Positions 11,091 to 22,770 of a stretch of 64,000 nucleotides of DNA are shown one piece after another (the stretch's first letter is position 1; the number at the start of each line of letters is the position of its first letter). Under the pieces are notes generated by a model that was not told the origin of the DNA, searched no databases, and saw only the letters and a list, made by a program, of their open reading frames with translations. Source of the DNA: Stenogyne calaminthoides (Eukaryota > Streptophyta > Magnoliopsida > Lamiales > Lamiaceae). The stretch lies in assembly GCA_037126765.1 (NCBI GenBank), contig JBBCBC010000024.1, positions 22,293,554-22,357,553 on the forward strand, in the 5' to 3' direction. Both the position numbers and the translations under genes were made by a program.

Positions 11091-12739
11091 ACATCAAGAA
11101 GGAAATGGTTAGATAGTCATCCTACAAGTCAGATTGTTGGTAATCTAACTGAAGGTGTTAAAATAAGAAGGTTCCATGGTGAGAGTGCACTATTCAGCTG
11201 CTTCCTATCAGAGAAAGAACCTACTGAGATTGGTGAAGCTCTACAAGATTCTCATTGGATTACTGCTATGCAAGATGAGCTGAATCAATTCTCAAGGAAT
11301 GAAGTATGGGAGCTGGTAGATAGACCAGAAAGGCACAATGTCATTGGAACCAAGTGGGTTTTCAAGAATAAAAGAGATGAAAACAACAACATTGTGAGAA
11401 ACAAGGCAAGGCTAGTTGCACAAGGTTATTCCCAAGAAGAAGGCTTGGATTATGATGAAACCTTTGCACCTGTTGCAAGACTAGAAGCCATCAGATTGTT
11501 TCTTGCATATGCTTTGCCACATGAAGTTCACATCCTATCAAATGGATGTGAAAAGTGCATTTCTGAGCGGTGTGCTTAAAGAAGAGGTTTATGTGGAACA
11601 ACCTTCCGTTTCAAGCGAGAATGACCAAGTTTACTGTGCTCTCGAAAAAGCTTTGTATGGTCTCAAACAAGCACCCAGAGCATGGTATGATACTCTTTCT
11701 CAGTTTCTTACTAACCATGGTTTTGTCAAAGGGACTGTTGATAGAACTCTGTTCAGGATAGAGGATGGGGAAGATATTTCACTAGTTCAGATATATGTTG
11801 ATGACATCATTTTTGGATCTCCAAACCATCAGCTGTGTGAAAAGTTTTCAACACTGATGAAAGGCAAGTTTGAGATGTCAATGATGGGAGAGATGAATTT
11901 CTTTCTAGGTCTTCAAGTGAAACAATCAAAGGAAGGAATATTCATCAACCAGGCAAAATACACCAGAGATCTGATTGCTAAATATGGTGTACAGAATTGC
12001 AATACAGTTAGGATTCCTATGAATACTAACTACAAGATGGATCCTGATTCTGAAGGCAAATCAGTAAGCCATACTGATTATAAAGGAATCATTGGATCAT
12101 TGCTCTATCTTACAGAAAGTAGGCCGGATATAACATTTGTTGTTGGGATATGTGCAAGATACCAAGCTAATCCTAAGGCTAGTCACATGGAAGCTGCCAA
12201 AAAGATACTGAAGTATCTTAAAGGCACCGTGAATAGAGGATTATGGTATCCAGCTGATGATAACCTTGAATTAACTAGTTACTCAGATGCTGATTATGGA
12301 GGTTGCAGAATTGACAGGAAGTTCACTTCAGGAACTTGTCAATTTCTAGGAAGTAAGCTGATATCTTGGTTTTCGAAGAAACAGACCTCGGTAGCAACAA
12401 GTACTACTGAAGCTGAATACATGGCTGCAGGAAGCTGATGTGCTCAGATTCTTTGGCTCAGACAACAATTAAGGGATTATAAAGTTGTAGCCAATGAAGT
12501 ACCAATATTTTGTGACAATAATAGTGCCATTGCTATTTCACAAAATCCGTTATTGCACACCGGATGCAAGCATGTGGATATCGACATCACTTCATCGAGA
12601 TCATGTCGAGAAAAAAGGACATAAGGATGGAGAAAATTCATATCGATAAGCAGAGAGTCGATATCTTGACTAAACCTTTGGTTTGAATCAAGATTTCGGA
12701 ACTTTCGGTTGAATTAGGGATGTTAGATCCAGTGTATAG
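11091..12739 (+). pseudogene. Element A reverse transcriptase and RNase H
   Basis: RT begins around ALQDSHWITAMQDEL and TKWVFKNK (about 11240-11375). A frameshift lies near 11520, and the palm motif YVDD is at 11794-11805 within YVDDIIFGS. RNase H has SDADYGG, TEAEY and CDNNSAI as metal-binding motifs. A TGA replaces a Cys codon at 12436-12438; after about 12540 the sequence becomes CAG/CTG-depleted and frameshifted relative to H. The homologous stop position is at 12737-12739. Apart from these lesions about 300 codons (11530-12438) are continuous, which makes this the best-preserved enzyme segment of A. Confidence 0.9.
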
Positions 12740-13379
12740 AGTAAAATCCTAAAAATTGAAGGTTTTCGGATGCATGAAGTTTTCTCGAATTCTCTTGAGA
12801 AACTCGAGGATAAAATGGAAATATTGAATCGAGTCTCGGGAAAACTCAGATTTCTTCAAGGTCAAGATTTCGGTGTTATCTTGAACCCATTCAAGATTTT
12901 CGAGATTATAATGACATTTCATCAAGGTCGAGACTCAAGAAGACCGATAGAGAGAAATTAGTCCGAAGAAGTAATGACTCATGCAACTCATTTATTGCTT
13001 AAGTGAAGCTCGGTAATCATTTGCAATAAATACAAAACACCTAAGGAATGTTTTTTGGGCGGATCTTTTTAAATTCGAAGAAGTTCAATGATCATTTAAT
13101 GCTCTGTTACATTAATGACCAATGAGGATATTTTGGCGGCTTACTTTTTTCGGAGATCGCTTGTTCAGATATACCCGATTAATCGAGATTAATCTCAACC
13201 GTTGTTTTTCACCTAACCAACGCGATTCCCCACGATCTCGAAGCTATATATACCCCAATAAGCCATTCAAGCCAAAAATTTTATCAAACCCTTCGTTCCC
13301 AAATCCTCTGCAAATAAAATTTCCCTTTGCCCAAAAATTCCCAAACCCTAAAGCTTCATTTCTTCAATCAATCTCTAAA
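12740..13379 (+). other. Spacer between pol and aORF of element A
   Basis: About 640 bp with no supported coding signal, homologous to 52877-52259 in H. It is AT-rich, and its first 220 bp are in a CAG/CTG-depleted patch. It could hold an internal promoter or splice acceptor for the aORF, but I see no clear TATA box. Confidence 0.6.
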
Positions 13380-16300
13380 ATGGCTCCAACCTTGTTCGAG
13401 AGATTAGCCAAAACCAACAAGCCATGGTATGAGTTCGTTGTCTCACTTGAAAGCACAACCAACTCAAAGACAGAAGAGGAGGCTCTGCATATGATTCGAC
13501 TGGCTAAACTCACCCAACTAGTCACAAACCGACCAGACCAGGAGTTTGCGAAAGAGGTAATCGAATTCATCTATAACTTGAAGATAGATGAAGAGGGTTG
13601 TATGCATTCTAAGTTAACTGTATCACATTTAGAGCAGTCGTCCAAATACATCGATTTTGAGAGGGATCTGTATATAGTTCTGAAAAATCTGAATGATGTT
13701 TTTGAGCTCTGTGATAGAGGAGAGGATCCTACGATGTATATGTTGGGTAGAGAGCAGGAGTACTTAGATAGGATTGCTGAGAATCCTGTTAAGTTTGAGG
13801 CAACATTGCATAAGAAGCACTTAAAGCCACAATATCGGGTGTTGATGGATATTGTGAGCAAGAGCATCATGAGTCTTGCGGGGAGTTTTGAGCAGATCAG
13901 TACCCCGAAGCTCAGATTGATGGCGGCAATCGAGGCCTCACCCACCACCGACTTCAACTAGCTGAAATTTTTGATTCAGACGGTGAGTGAGCAGACCAAA
14001 GTTTTGAAGAAGGTTGACGGGGGCGATCTCAATAAAAGGCAAGATCCACCATGCCACCAAAATTTCTTATATTTTGGAGATGTGCCAGAGAGGAGGAGGA
14101 TATCTTCGCCAATTCGACCCCATTCCCTAAATCCAAAATTCTCTTTAAACCCATTCTTTGCAAAAGAAGGTGCCATCGTGGGAAAAGAGAAAAGAAGGTA
14201 GAATCACCAATTCTGCGGTGAAAAAGACTCAACAAACCGGGGGGAAGGTTTTGTTGGAGGAAAAGATGGAGCAGGTGCAAGAATAATGAAGCGTAAGAAC
14301 CTTGCCCCAAAGTGCGAAGATTGGTGGTTCTCACCGGCTGAAGATGGCAAAGGATTCTCGAGGAGATTTCAACCCGAGGGCCAAACCGCCGTAGTTCGCC
14401 ATTGCAAGTTTTTGCTCAAAGTTATCTCCAAGGCACAAGACTGGGATCGAGAAATGTGTCTTCTCGAGGTGCTTGAGACATCTCTAAGTTCGCACAAAAT
14501 TTCTCGAAAAATTTTCAAAGGAACTCGAGCCTCGAGAGATTCCTATGCAAAAGTGCCACTCGCATAAATAGAAGAGCCAACTCGTAACTAATTCGAGGAA
14601 GTGTCACCAGACCCGTAACCCACGCAGATGCAAACGAGGACCTCGATCGCACAACCTTCGAAGCCGCCGAGACTCAAGAGCGAATATTCTTGATGAGCTC
14701 TGAAGATCTACTTCTTGATCCTCTCGCCAGGTTTCAATCGAACCGAGAGCCCGAGATGGAAGAAGGGCGAAAATAAGAAGGCGAGTGGAGGAGCAAGGGG
14801 GAACGGTTCATTCTTGTCCGCTACCCTGAGCTCAGCTCATACCCTGATCTGCAAGATGTTTTCTTCAGATTAAGGACAACTGTGTTCATCCTCAATCAGA
14901 CTCTTCCCGAGATGTTTGATATTGCCGCTTTTTCGGGGAAGATCGTGGAATGAGGAGACAACCTTTTTTCGACCGACTTCTCGTGGTTCGGAAGACAAAG
15001 CTCGTGATGAAAAACTCCGATTTTGATGAGTTGGTTCAGAGGAAGTTAGCTGAAAGAAAAGCTATTGAAGTTGTTGCCCCAAGCAGCGGAGACAAATCTC
15101 AAGATGGAGATGGGGACCAACAGGGAGATGTTGAGAAACAGTCTCAGATGGAAAAGGAGACTTCTGTTGCTGATCAACCTTAAATTGGTCAACCTCAGAC
15201 TGAAGCTAGCACTCTTCAGGTACCTTTTGGCACTATTAACAATTATGCCAAAGTTACTGAAAGTACTATCTTTAATTCTGAATTGTCTGATAAACAGACT
15301 GAGGCTCAGTTGGAGACTGGAGCTCAGGATGAAGCTGTAGCTCAGGATGATCAAACAGCACAGAAGGTGCAGAAGGTTCCTGAGATTGATCTCACTCCCT
15401 TGATGGAGAAACTTGAGAAGGTTGAGCCAATGATGATCAAGATTGCTCAGATGGAAGAAACATTGGCCAATCAAGCTCAACAAATGGAAAGTCTTAGTCA
15501 CTCTTCAGAGCTGGTGCTAATCCAAAACACTCTGACCTCACAGATGACCTCCATGGAAGATAAGCTGAATGAAAAGCTGGAGGGAGTCAAGGCTGAGCTC
15601 AGTGCTGAAATGAATCAGAAGCACCAGGAGTCAACTGCATTTCTAGAGGTGAAATTGGCAGAGAGGAATGATGTAATGATAAAATCTGCTGTTGAGGAAA
15701 TGAGCTCAGTGCTCATGACCAAGATGACAGAGATGCTTAAGGAGGCTCTCTCTGGCCAGTTTGCCCATTTATCTGAAGAATTTTCTATGGCCAAGAACCA
15801 TCTAAGGAGGCTGGAAGACAAACAAGATCAGATAGCAGGAGAAGTTTGCTGTGTGAGCAAAGAACAATATCACATGGACACAGCACTCTCCAGACTTATT
15901 CCAAATTACGGTACCAAGAAGGGGGAAAAAGAAGGTGAAGACCTCAGGAAGTTCATGGCACGTACTTTGGAGAAGAAGGCTCAGAAAGATGCTGAAATAT
16001 ATAATCTAGCCAAAGCCTTAAGAGAAGTCGAAGCTACTGAGAAGTTGAAGTTCGCCGTAGAAAAAGCTATCTACACTCGAAGTTTACGAGTAAACCATGC
16101 TTGATGTTGCAAGAGAGAAACCGAAAAGCTAGAGCAAAGGTTGGAACAAGCCAGGCTGCTGCTGAACTGCCTATGAAGAGGAAAGCATTGGGCGTTGTTC
16201 AACCTATAAGCAAGCGTGTGAAGGCTTCTAAGCCAATTCAGAGAAAGCTGATTCTGGATGATGAAGAAACGAAAGAATCTGAGTCTCAACCTCAGAAGAA

Positions 16301-16899
16301 AGTCTTCAACACGAGAGATGCTCTGAAGACACTCCAAATAGAACAAGCTAAGAAAGCTGCTCGGTCTCAGGAGCGTCTGTGATCATAAAGAAGATAGACG
16401 AAGAGCAGAAGCGAAGGAGTGAATTCGTGAATTTTATGCAGCAAGAGGAAAGGAACATCAAAAGCACTAAAAGTGGCCCCACGTTGATAAATGGATGCCT
16501 ATCAAACTCAACGATATGTGGGAAGAAGTCAAGAGAACCTTCCGGGTTCAATTATGATGTTCTCGGGAATGGAGAGGGAAAGCTCGATCGAAATGAAGCA
16601 TTCATTGAATATCTCCTAACCTTCTATCCAAAGTATCTACAGTATCGGATTAACCTTTATGGATGAAGGAGAGGGTACGAGATAGTAGCCCCCGGTCCAT
16701 ATTCCTATCCTCCTCCAAGACTTGGTAATGGCTTGGTGAATGAAAAGGCCATTACTCAAGAGATTGCTCAGTATGCTGGTCAGTTGGGTCTAACAGGAAA
16801 CAGTCCGGATATCATTAAGGAAAGAAATGAGTCAAGAGAGATTTTTCTAATGTTCGACTTTTAGGTGCCCGCTAATGAAGTTGAGAATGAAGCAAATCA
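13380..16899 (+). pseudogene. aORF of element A: about 1,170-codon extra ORF with coiled coil, function unknown
   Basis: The start is the ATG at 13380 (MAPTLFERLAK), matching the H start at 52258. Residues 1-195 resemble the plant-transposon-associated domain also seen in B. A TAG at 13959-13961 sits where H has TGG, and the frame continues after it. A Lys/Arg-rich middle follows (about 14000-14950). From 15283 to 16104 there is a long coiled coil with heptad-like Leu/Met/Glu spacing (MEKLEKVEPMMIKIAQMEE and onward). A basic segment with QISKRVK-like residues precedes a C-terminal domain with AFIEYLLTFYPKYLQ and APGPY(T/S)YPPPRLGNG. The normal stop is lost through a local change. The position equals the env-like ORF of SIRE elements, but I see no hydrophobic membrane segment, so 'env' is not supported. 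Confidence 0.75.
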
Positions 16900-17348
16900 A
16901 GAGCGTAAGATCAAGAGCCAAATCAAGATCAAGATCAAGACTCGTAAGATTCTCGTAATCTTTAAATTTTTGTCTTTTTGATTTTGTTGATAAACTCATT
17001 GTAATCAGAAATGGGATACCAATCATCAATGAAGATTTATCATTATGCTCAAAAGATAATATCACATTATCTTATTTACATGTCTTTTATTTTGATATCT
17101 TTGAATGAATGTCTCTCGAACCGATTGTATGTTGATAAGGGAGAAATTGTCCAATATAGGGAAATTGTTTAAGTATTTAGTAATGAACTACTTAAAGAGA
17201 TTCATTACTGAAGAAATGCTGAATGATTTAAACTGTTAGGAGTTTCTCTGTTTTAAGAAATTGTTGGGAGACAACCAATCTTGTAATAGGATAAACTGAA
17301 ACCTGAGTATAGATTATATGGTTGTAACAAGATAGGTTTTGCATCATC
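16900..17348 (+). other. Element A 3' untranslated segment
   Basis: AT-rich sequence between the aORF and the polypurine tract, with no coding signal. Matches 48278-48718 of H in reverse orientation. Confidence 0.6.
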
Positions 17349-17362
17349 AAAAATGGGGAAAT
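17349..17362 (+). other. Polypurine tract of element A
   Basis: AAAAATGGGGAAAT lies directly upstream of the 3' LTR. The counterpart in H is at 48262-48277 on minus. This tract primes plus-strand cDNA synthesis in LTR elements. Confidence 0.8.
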
Positions 17363-19366
17363 TGTTGGGAGATGAATTTAATAAAAGATATATGATTTTG
17401 ATTAGATCTCAAAACCCCCGAAAATGACATGTTCGTAATGATCGTGATAGATTGAGTCGATTCAGTTTTTAGAGTATTCGTGATGTTATCTTGCAAAATG
17501 TATAGTCGTAAATATAGTTCAGATAGGTTCAAGACTCAAGAAATCAAGATGTTTCGAGGAAACCAAGTTTCAAATGAAACCGGTTGGTTCAAGACTTCAA
17601 TGAAATCGAGATATCAAGACTCAAGAGATACCGAGGAACCAAAGACTCAAAGACGAAGATTCAAAGCGTATCGGTCGAGACTCGAAGACTCAAGACTCGT
17701 AAGACCAAGACTCAAGACTCAAGACGCAAGATCAAGACCAAGATTGAAGATCAATAATATCAAGGCACAAGAAATTATCAAGACTCGAGAATGTTGAATG
17801 CTCAGTATGAACCTGAATGTTCCGAGGCACTGAATATATCTATTTGAAGGATGCAATACTGAGAAGATCGCGTTTCCTTAGAAAGTTAGATATTGCCAAG
17901 ACATTCAAATGCAGACAAAAAGGAACTAAGTCAGAAGTGTTGTTAAGGTTATATCAAACTCAGAGTTTGTAACCAAAAAGAGCCGTTGAAGATGTCTACC
18001 TTTAACTGGAGACAAAAGTCAAAAAGAGAAAGACGACACTGTACCATACTGACACTGACAGTGACAAGTAGCTGAAAAAGATGTCAGATGTATAAAAGTT
18101 CCAGACTGCAAAAAAGTGAAGACCGGCTACATGAAAGGCTATTGCCTAAAACGTGTTAGGGAGTTTCAAACCCTAAATATAGCCGTTTCTCACACACCAT
18201 AAGAGGGAACTCACGGTTTGTCTCTCAACGGATAGTTTTCAAGAGTGACCTTGGTGTATGCTTATAAATACTGGTGACCCTCTACATTGTAAGGTTACGG
18301 AAAATTTATACGCAACTCAAGAGCTCAAACTTATTCTTGCAAAAGTTAAAGCACTCGAAAAACTTAGAATTTCCCAAGTGCTTCAATATTGAAGAGAGCT
18401 CACTATACTAAGCCTAGCTTGATAAGAATTATCCAAAGCTTAGTCGAGATATCCTAACCCTTTGCATTGTGCTTCATTGTAAAGGATATCTCATCCTAGT
18501 TGAAACCAACCGAGAAACCCCAAACCCTTGAGAAGGTAGTTGGAGTGTGTTTGTTGGTGAGAAGAGTTGTAAAGAGTTAGTAAACTACGGAGTAGTCGAA
18601 AAAACTCTAGAGGAGAAGTTAGTAAGCTACATGGGTAGTCTGAAAGCTTGTTTGTGTTTGAGTAAGTAAACTACGGAGGTAGTCGAAGCTCAAGGTCGGG
18701 TTGAGTAAGTAAACTCGTGGAGTAGTCGTAAAACTCGGGGCGAGTTGAGTAAGTAAACTACGCGAGGTAGTCAAAAAAGCTCGAAGTTGATAGTGAATTT
18801 CTCTCGAGGATCGAGAGAGAGTGGATGTAGGAACTTGAGTCTCTCGAACCACTATAATTGATGTGTTCTTTATTGCTTTCCTTATCCGTGCTTAATTGCA
18901 TTGACTTGATTTTGAAAGCATACTTTTCATCGATATTCACCGAATCAATCCACTAAAGTTGCATAAGTGAATCACAGCTTAATCACTATTTCATAAAGGG
19001 AAGGTTTTCAGCAAAGCTTAAAACGAGTATAAACTAAGGGCCAACCATTCCGCATTTAATCGAGTAGCTAGAACAGATAGTTACCAAACTGAACTCTCTT
19101 CTGAGGATTCAGTAAGTTAGTTATTTGATCCAAGCAACTCAGGATCTCTAACACTCAGGACTCGGTTGGGATTATCTAAGGTATCCGAAAGCGGCTCGGG
19201 ATCACTTGTCTCAATAGACTTTGACTCGAGGGATTTGTCTTTTCAGAACCTAATCTTGAGATTATCGACCCAAGTGACCTCGATGAAGAAAAAAAGTTTT
19301 AAAAACACTGAACACGTGTATTCCCCCCCCATACACGTGTAAGACTCGTTTGCATCGGGACCAACA
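17363..19366 (+). repeat. 3' LTR of element A (LTR1)
   Basis: Same ends and layout as the 5' LTR (2004 versus 2018 bp). Many of the differences between the two are CAG/CTG versus CG-type strings (for example around 17400-17780 and 18590-18800), so LTR divergence cannot be used directly to date the insertion. TATA-like box at 18263-18270. Confidence 0.95.
18263..18270 (+). promoter_or_regulatory. Putative TATA box of the A 3' LTR
   Basis: TATAAATA at the position equivalent to 5668 in the 5' LTR. In a 3' LTR it could drive read-out transcription into the flanking DNA, here antisense to element B. Confidence 0.45.
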
Positions 19367-19371
19367 GATCC
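19367..19371. repeat. Target-site duplication of element A, right copy (GATCC)
   Basis: Second GATCC copy, followed directly by the minus-strand integrase sequence of element B that encodes LLHM. Confidence 0.95.
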
Positions 19372-20250
19372 ATATGGAGCAGTTGTAATACTCTGCTGGA
19401 TGGAGGAGAAGGTATCCCTTTGAATGAAGCTTTTACTTTTTTTCCCTTCTGACATGCGGCACATGTCTGATCCTTAGAGAATACTTCATTCGGGAGACCT
19501 TCAACCAAGGACATCCTTGCTATCTTGTTAAGAGTTTTGAAGTTCAGATGGCTCATTCTCTTGTGCCAGAGCCAACTGGAGCTCTTTGAACTCTTAATAA
19601 TCAAGCATGCATTTCTTGGACAACTGTCCCAATCTGCTGTATAAATCGTTCCTTTTTGGAGCCAGTTAGCAAAATCTGTTGAGTCACTCGATTTCTGATT
19701 GTGCATTGATCTGAAGAGAACTCAACACTAAATCCGTTGTCGCAGAACTGTAAAATAGATAACAGGTTGTGCCTTAAGCCATCAACGTATGAAACACCTG
19801 TAACCTTTACATCATCGTTCACTAAGGTTCTAACTCCTCTGGTAAAACCAAAGTTGTCATCCCCAAAGAGAACTCGTGGGCCTGGTTTCTCAATGTAATT
19901 GCTGAGGAGATGTTGACTTCCAGTCATGTGCCTTGAACATCCACAATCTGAACATCCACAATCTGAACATCCACTATCTATGTGCCAGATAGTTGCTTGT
20001 ACACCTCCTTTATTAGCCAGTCCCACTCGAGCCTGCGAGCAAATCAGATTTTAGGTACCCCAGTAGAATTGGGTCCTGGGGGGTTAGAAGTACCTTTCGG
20101 GATCCAAACAAATATGGCACCTTTGTTGAACACAGAAGGCTTGATTTGTCTCCCATAAAAATCTACATAATCATACGTTTCTTCATATGCAATCTGATCA
20201 GTATGATTATTAGTGTGAGCTTTGGACAAATCAGAAGACTTGGGATTTTC
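19372..20250 (-). pseudogene. Element B protease and integrase zinc-binding region
   Basis: Minus-strand order: conserved pre-protease segment WIPKGTSNPPGP (about 20100-20050), protease with IWHIDSGCS and RHMTGS (about 19990-19920), then TGVSYVDGLRHNLLSI, then the zinc-binding motif WLWHKRMSHLN with CAACQKGK (about 19580-19450), ending at LLHM where element A is inserted. The protease active site carries an unusual in-frame expansion of a CSDCG unit between DSG and RHMTG (19935-19979). A frameshift near 19680 separates the protease frame from the next. Confidence 0.85.
19935..19979 (-). repeat. Triplicated 15-bp unit within the protease active-site loop of element B
   Basis: The unit GAACATCCACAATCT (plus-strand reading) occurs twice exactly and a third time with one mismatch. 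On the coding strand it repeats DCGCS-type residues right after the catalytic DSG. A and H have a single unit here. Confidence 0.9.
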
Positions 20251-22644
20251 ATTGAAACTTGTCTTCTTTTAATCCAGTGGGGCTCAGGTGCAGCAGCCCT
20301 AGGTTTCTGATTGTAAGGGTAGGTACGACTGCTACCATTAAAAGATTCATATCGTTTTGGAATAGATGGTCTTAGCAGTTTAACATTAGCTTGCTTGTCA
20401 GGCAGCTTGGATTGAGTTGACTTCAGCTGATACTGTCCCTTACGAGATGGTCCAGACTGAGGCCTACTCTGCTGATTTGGCTGAGGTCTCTTCAGAAGAA
20501 CAAGATTCTTCTGTTGATTCCTTGGCTGGTGTCTGATCAGTTGGGGTCCATTTCTGTTCCCTTTCTGATCCGACACTTTCCTTGTCTGGTCAGCTGATCA
20601 TTTTCCCTTATCTGATACAGATTTGGCTTTTCGTGTATCTTGATCAGAAACTCGTTTGGTTACACTTTTCTGATGCGAACCAGACGGGGCTTTTGAGGAT
20701 CCAGGAGGTTCTCATACCCAATTCCCTTCTTGTCAATTGGCGTACGAAAATAGTTGTTCAGATCTTGAACAGTCTTAGAAGATTTCGTGAAAACCTCTAT
20801 TTTCTTATGCAAATTGTCCTCAGATATTTTCAGATTCTCATGCAGTCGGAAGAGTTCATCAAACTTAGCCTGAAGGACTTTGAGTTCTCCAGCTTGTCGT
20901 TCATTGAGAGCCAACTGTTCCTTAATCAGCTTTTCCTGATCAGTAGTACTGACTTTCAGAACCTCCAGTTCTTTAGTCATCTTCTGAACAGTTTCAGCTG
21001 ATTTTAGTTCAGCTGCTTTACTAGCTTCAATATCCTTGACAAGCCGAATATTCTCAGCCCTTAGGTTATCGTTCTCTACTTCCACTCGTGTATAAGTATC
21101 TATTGCATTAGAGAGATCATCAAGCAATTGGTCATTGTAGACCTGCATGTTAATCTCTCCAGCAGATGTGCTAAGCACAACAGGTGTAGAACAAGAAACC
21201 ACATAAGGTTTAGAGATTACCTCAGACTGGTAAGTTTCTCTGGCCATCAGACAGATGTCGTCATCAGATGAGAAGTTCAAATCATCGACATCGTCAGTTG
21301 TGGTAATTAGACGGAAATCTTCAACAAATGAATATCCAGAGTCATCTGATGGCAGATAAGAATCGTCAATTCCTGATGTGTCTGCAACCATGGCTTTTCT
21401 ATCTCGACACCTTTGTTCTCTTCTATTCCATTTCTCTTCTCTTTCCTTGGGAGTCAGGTCAGGACAATCAGCACTGTAATGACCTGGTTTCTGACAGTTA
21501 TAGCAAACCCTTGAATCTCCAGAATTTCCTCTATTCGGTGAATTATTTCTTCAGTATGATCTGTCAGGAGACTTTCCATTCTGTCTGTAATCAGAACCTC
21601 TCTTATCTGATCTTTCATCTCGTCTTCTCTCTCTGCGATCCTCTCTCCTATCATCTTTCCAGTCATCTCTATGATCATCTTTCCGGTCATCTCTTCTGTT
21701 GTCCCTATCATCTGAAGAATGATATCTCTCTTGTGATCTGTCAGAAGATCTTCGATCTCTTCCTCTGCTTCGTCGATAGTTATCATAGAACTTTATGTAC
21801 TTGCCCATCTGAACATTTGTTCGTTCAAGTTTTCTCGTTAGGAGGCAATCTGTTCGGCCTGGCTGATGATGTTTCCAACTGGTTCCACGATTCGTGAACT
21901 GCTACTAGTTGCCTGGAATGCAACATATTTAGCTGAGTTTGTAGTAGCTTCAGCAGGGACATCATCTGATCTTTGTCCTCTCTCAATCAGGTCAAACTCA
22001 TGGGCTTTCAAACTGAAGATTAGATCATTTGGTTTCATGGTAGCAATATCTTGACGATCCTTAATCACGGTCACCTTGGTATCCCATTTCTTAGTCAACG
22101 ATCTGAGAATCTTGTAGTTGATATCCTTGTTTGACATTACTCATCCAAGATCACGAAGGACTCCTCGTGTGATCCTTCCATCAAATTGATCAACTGTTTC
22201 ATTCGGTGGCATCTTAAGTTTTTCAAATACAACTAGCTCAGCTTGCAGTCTGCTATCCTTGATCTGTTCATTTCTTCTCCAGATTTCAGCAAGCGTATCC
22301 CAAACTTCCTTAGTTGTCTTCAGGTACTTCACTTTCTCTCGTGTAGTAGCATCCATAGTTTTCATGATGAGGTGTCTGGCAACAGTATCCAGATTGGACA
22401 ATTTCCTCTCATCTGCATCCATCAGAGAGGGACTCTTCCTGATTCTTGCTCCAACTGGTTGAGTAGGATCTTGTCCTGCTTCAGTTGGGTTAAAGTGATA
22501 GATGATAATCGGTCCTATCTCAAGAATCTCATCCATTCTATTGCTGATCACTCCCAGATGATCTCTCATGTCGATGGACCAATCTGCATACTCATCAACA
22601 GAAAACATGGGTAGATTATGATGCATACCTGAAGTGTTATCCAT
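20251..22644 (-). pseudogene. Element B gag, with Arg/Asp-rich tract, zinc knuckle and long linker
   Basis: The start ATG is at 22644, only about 140 bp from the LTR. The capsid-like part includes LPMFSVDEYADW and continues with an in-frame TGA (22143-22141) to a stop at 21838. After a frameshift one frame runs from 21808 to 20660 with a single TGA (21553-21551). It holds a 75-residue Arg/Asp/Ser tract (about 21800-21560), a perfect CCHC knuckle with spacing C-X2-C-X4-H-X4-C (21505-21464), then an acidic segment and a coiled-coil-like region (about 21150-20750) with DNLRAENIRLVKDIEASKAA. A Lys/Gln/Pro-rich linker (20576-20250) leads to the protease. B's Gag is clearly different from that of A and H. 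Confidence 0.85.
21559..21800 (-). other. RD/RS-rich mixed-charge tract in element B Gag
   Basis: On the coding strand about 75 residues are almost only Arg, Asp and Ser with scattered Lys, Glu and Tyr. Partial repeats at DNA level (GATCATCTTTCC / GGTCATCTC) suggest expansion by slippage. It lies between the capsid-like part and the zinc knuckle. Similar mixed-charge tracts occur in RNA-binding SR-type proteins; a role in RNA binding is only inference. Confidence 0.8.
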
Positions 22645-22770
22645 GCTTGTGGTGATTTTTGAAAAAAAAAAGAATTTTTAAAAACGGTTTTCAAAGATCG
22701 GTTCAAGTGACCACAAAGGTTCTTCCTCAAGAACCAATGATATTCAAAGCCAGTGTTCGGAAGAACCACC

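Larger units (their letters stand above)
4751..19366 (+). mobile_element. Element A: full-length SIRE-type Ty1/copia retrotransposon, LTR1 family, inserted in element B
   Basis: 14.6 kb, with LTRs at 4751-6768 and 17363-19366, TG...CA ends, a primer-binding site, a polypurine tract and a GATCC TSD. Internal order: Gag (6903), zinc-knuckle region (about 7890), protease (9399), integrase (9571-11090), RT/RNase H (11091-12739), spacer, aORF (13380-16899), polypurine tract. Element H at 46089-60948 is a second copy of the family in the opposite orientation. The frame is broken in many places; a large share of the breaks lie in patches where CAG/CTG is replaced by CG-containing strings, so its true coding state is uncertain. 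It is younger than B because it interrupts it. Confidence 0.95.

Noticed and set aside
12770..12961. Short plus-strand ORF after RNase H of A as a separate small gene
   Set aside because: It lies in a CAG/CTG-depleted patch; the homologous sequence in H is non-coding spacer.
15046..15501. 151-codon minus-strand ORF, Leu/Ser-rich and hydrophobic-looking
   Set aside because: Antisense of the A aORF coiled coil. Leu/Ile/Phe richness is the complement of Glu/Lys/Gln codons, not a real membrane protein.
21328..21897. 189-codon plus-strand ORF
   Set aside because: It is the antisense shadow of element B gag; the RD-rich coding strand forces a long open complement. No homology to known proteins by eye.
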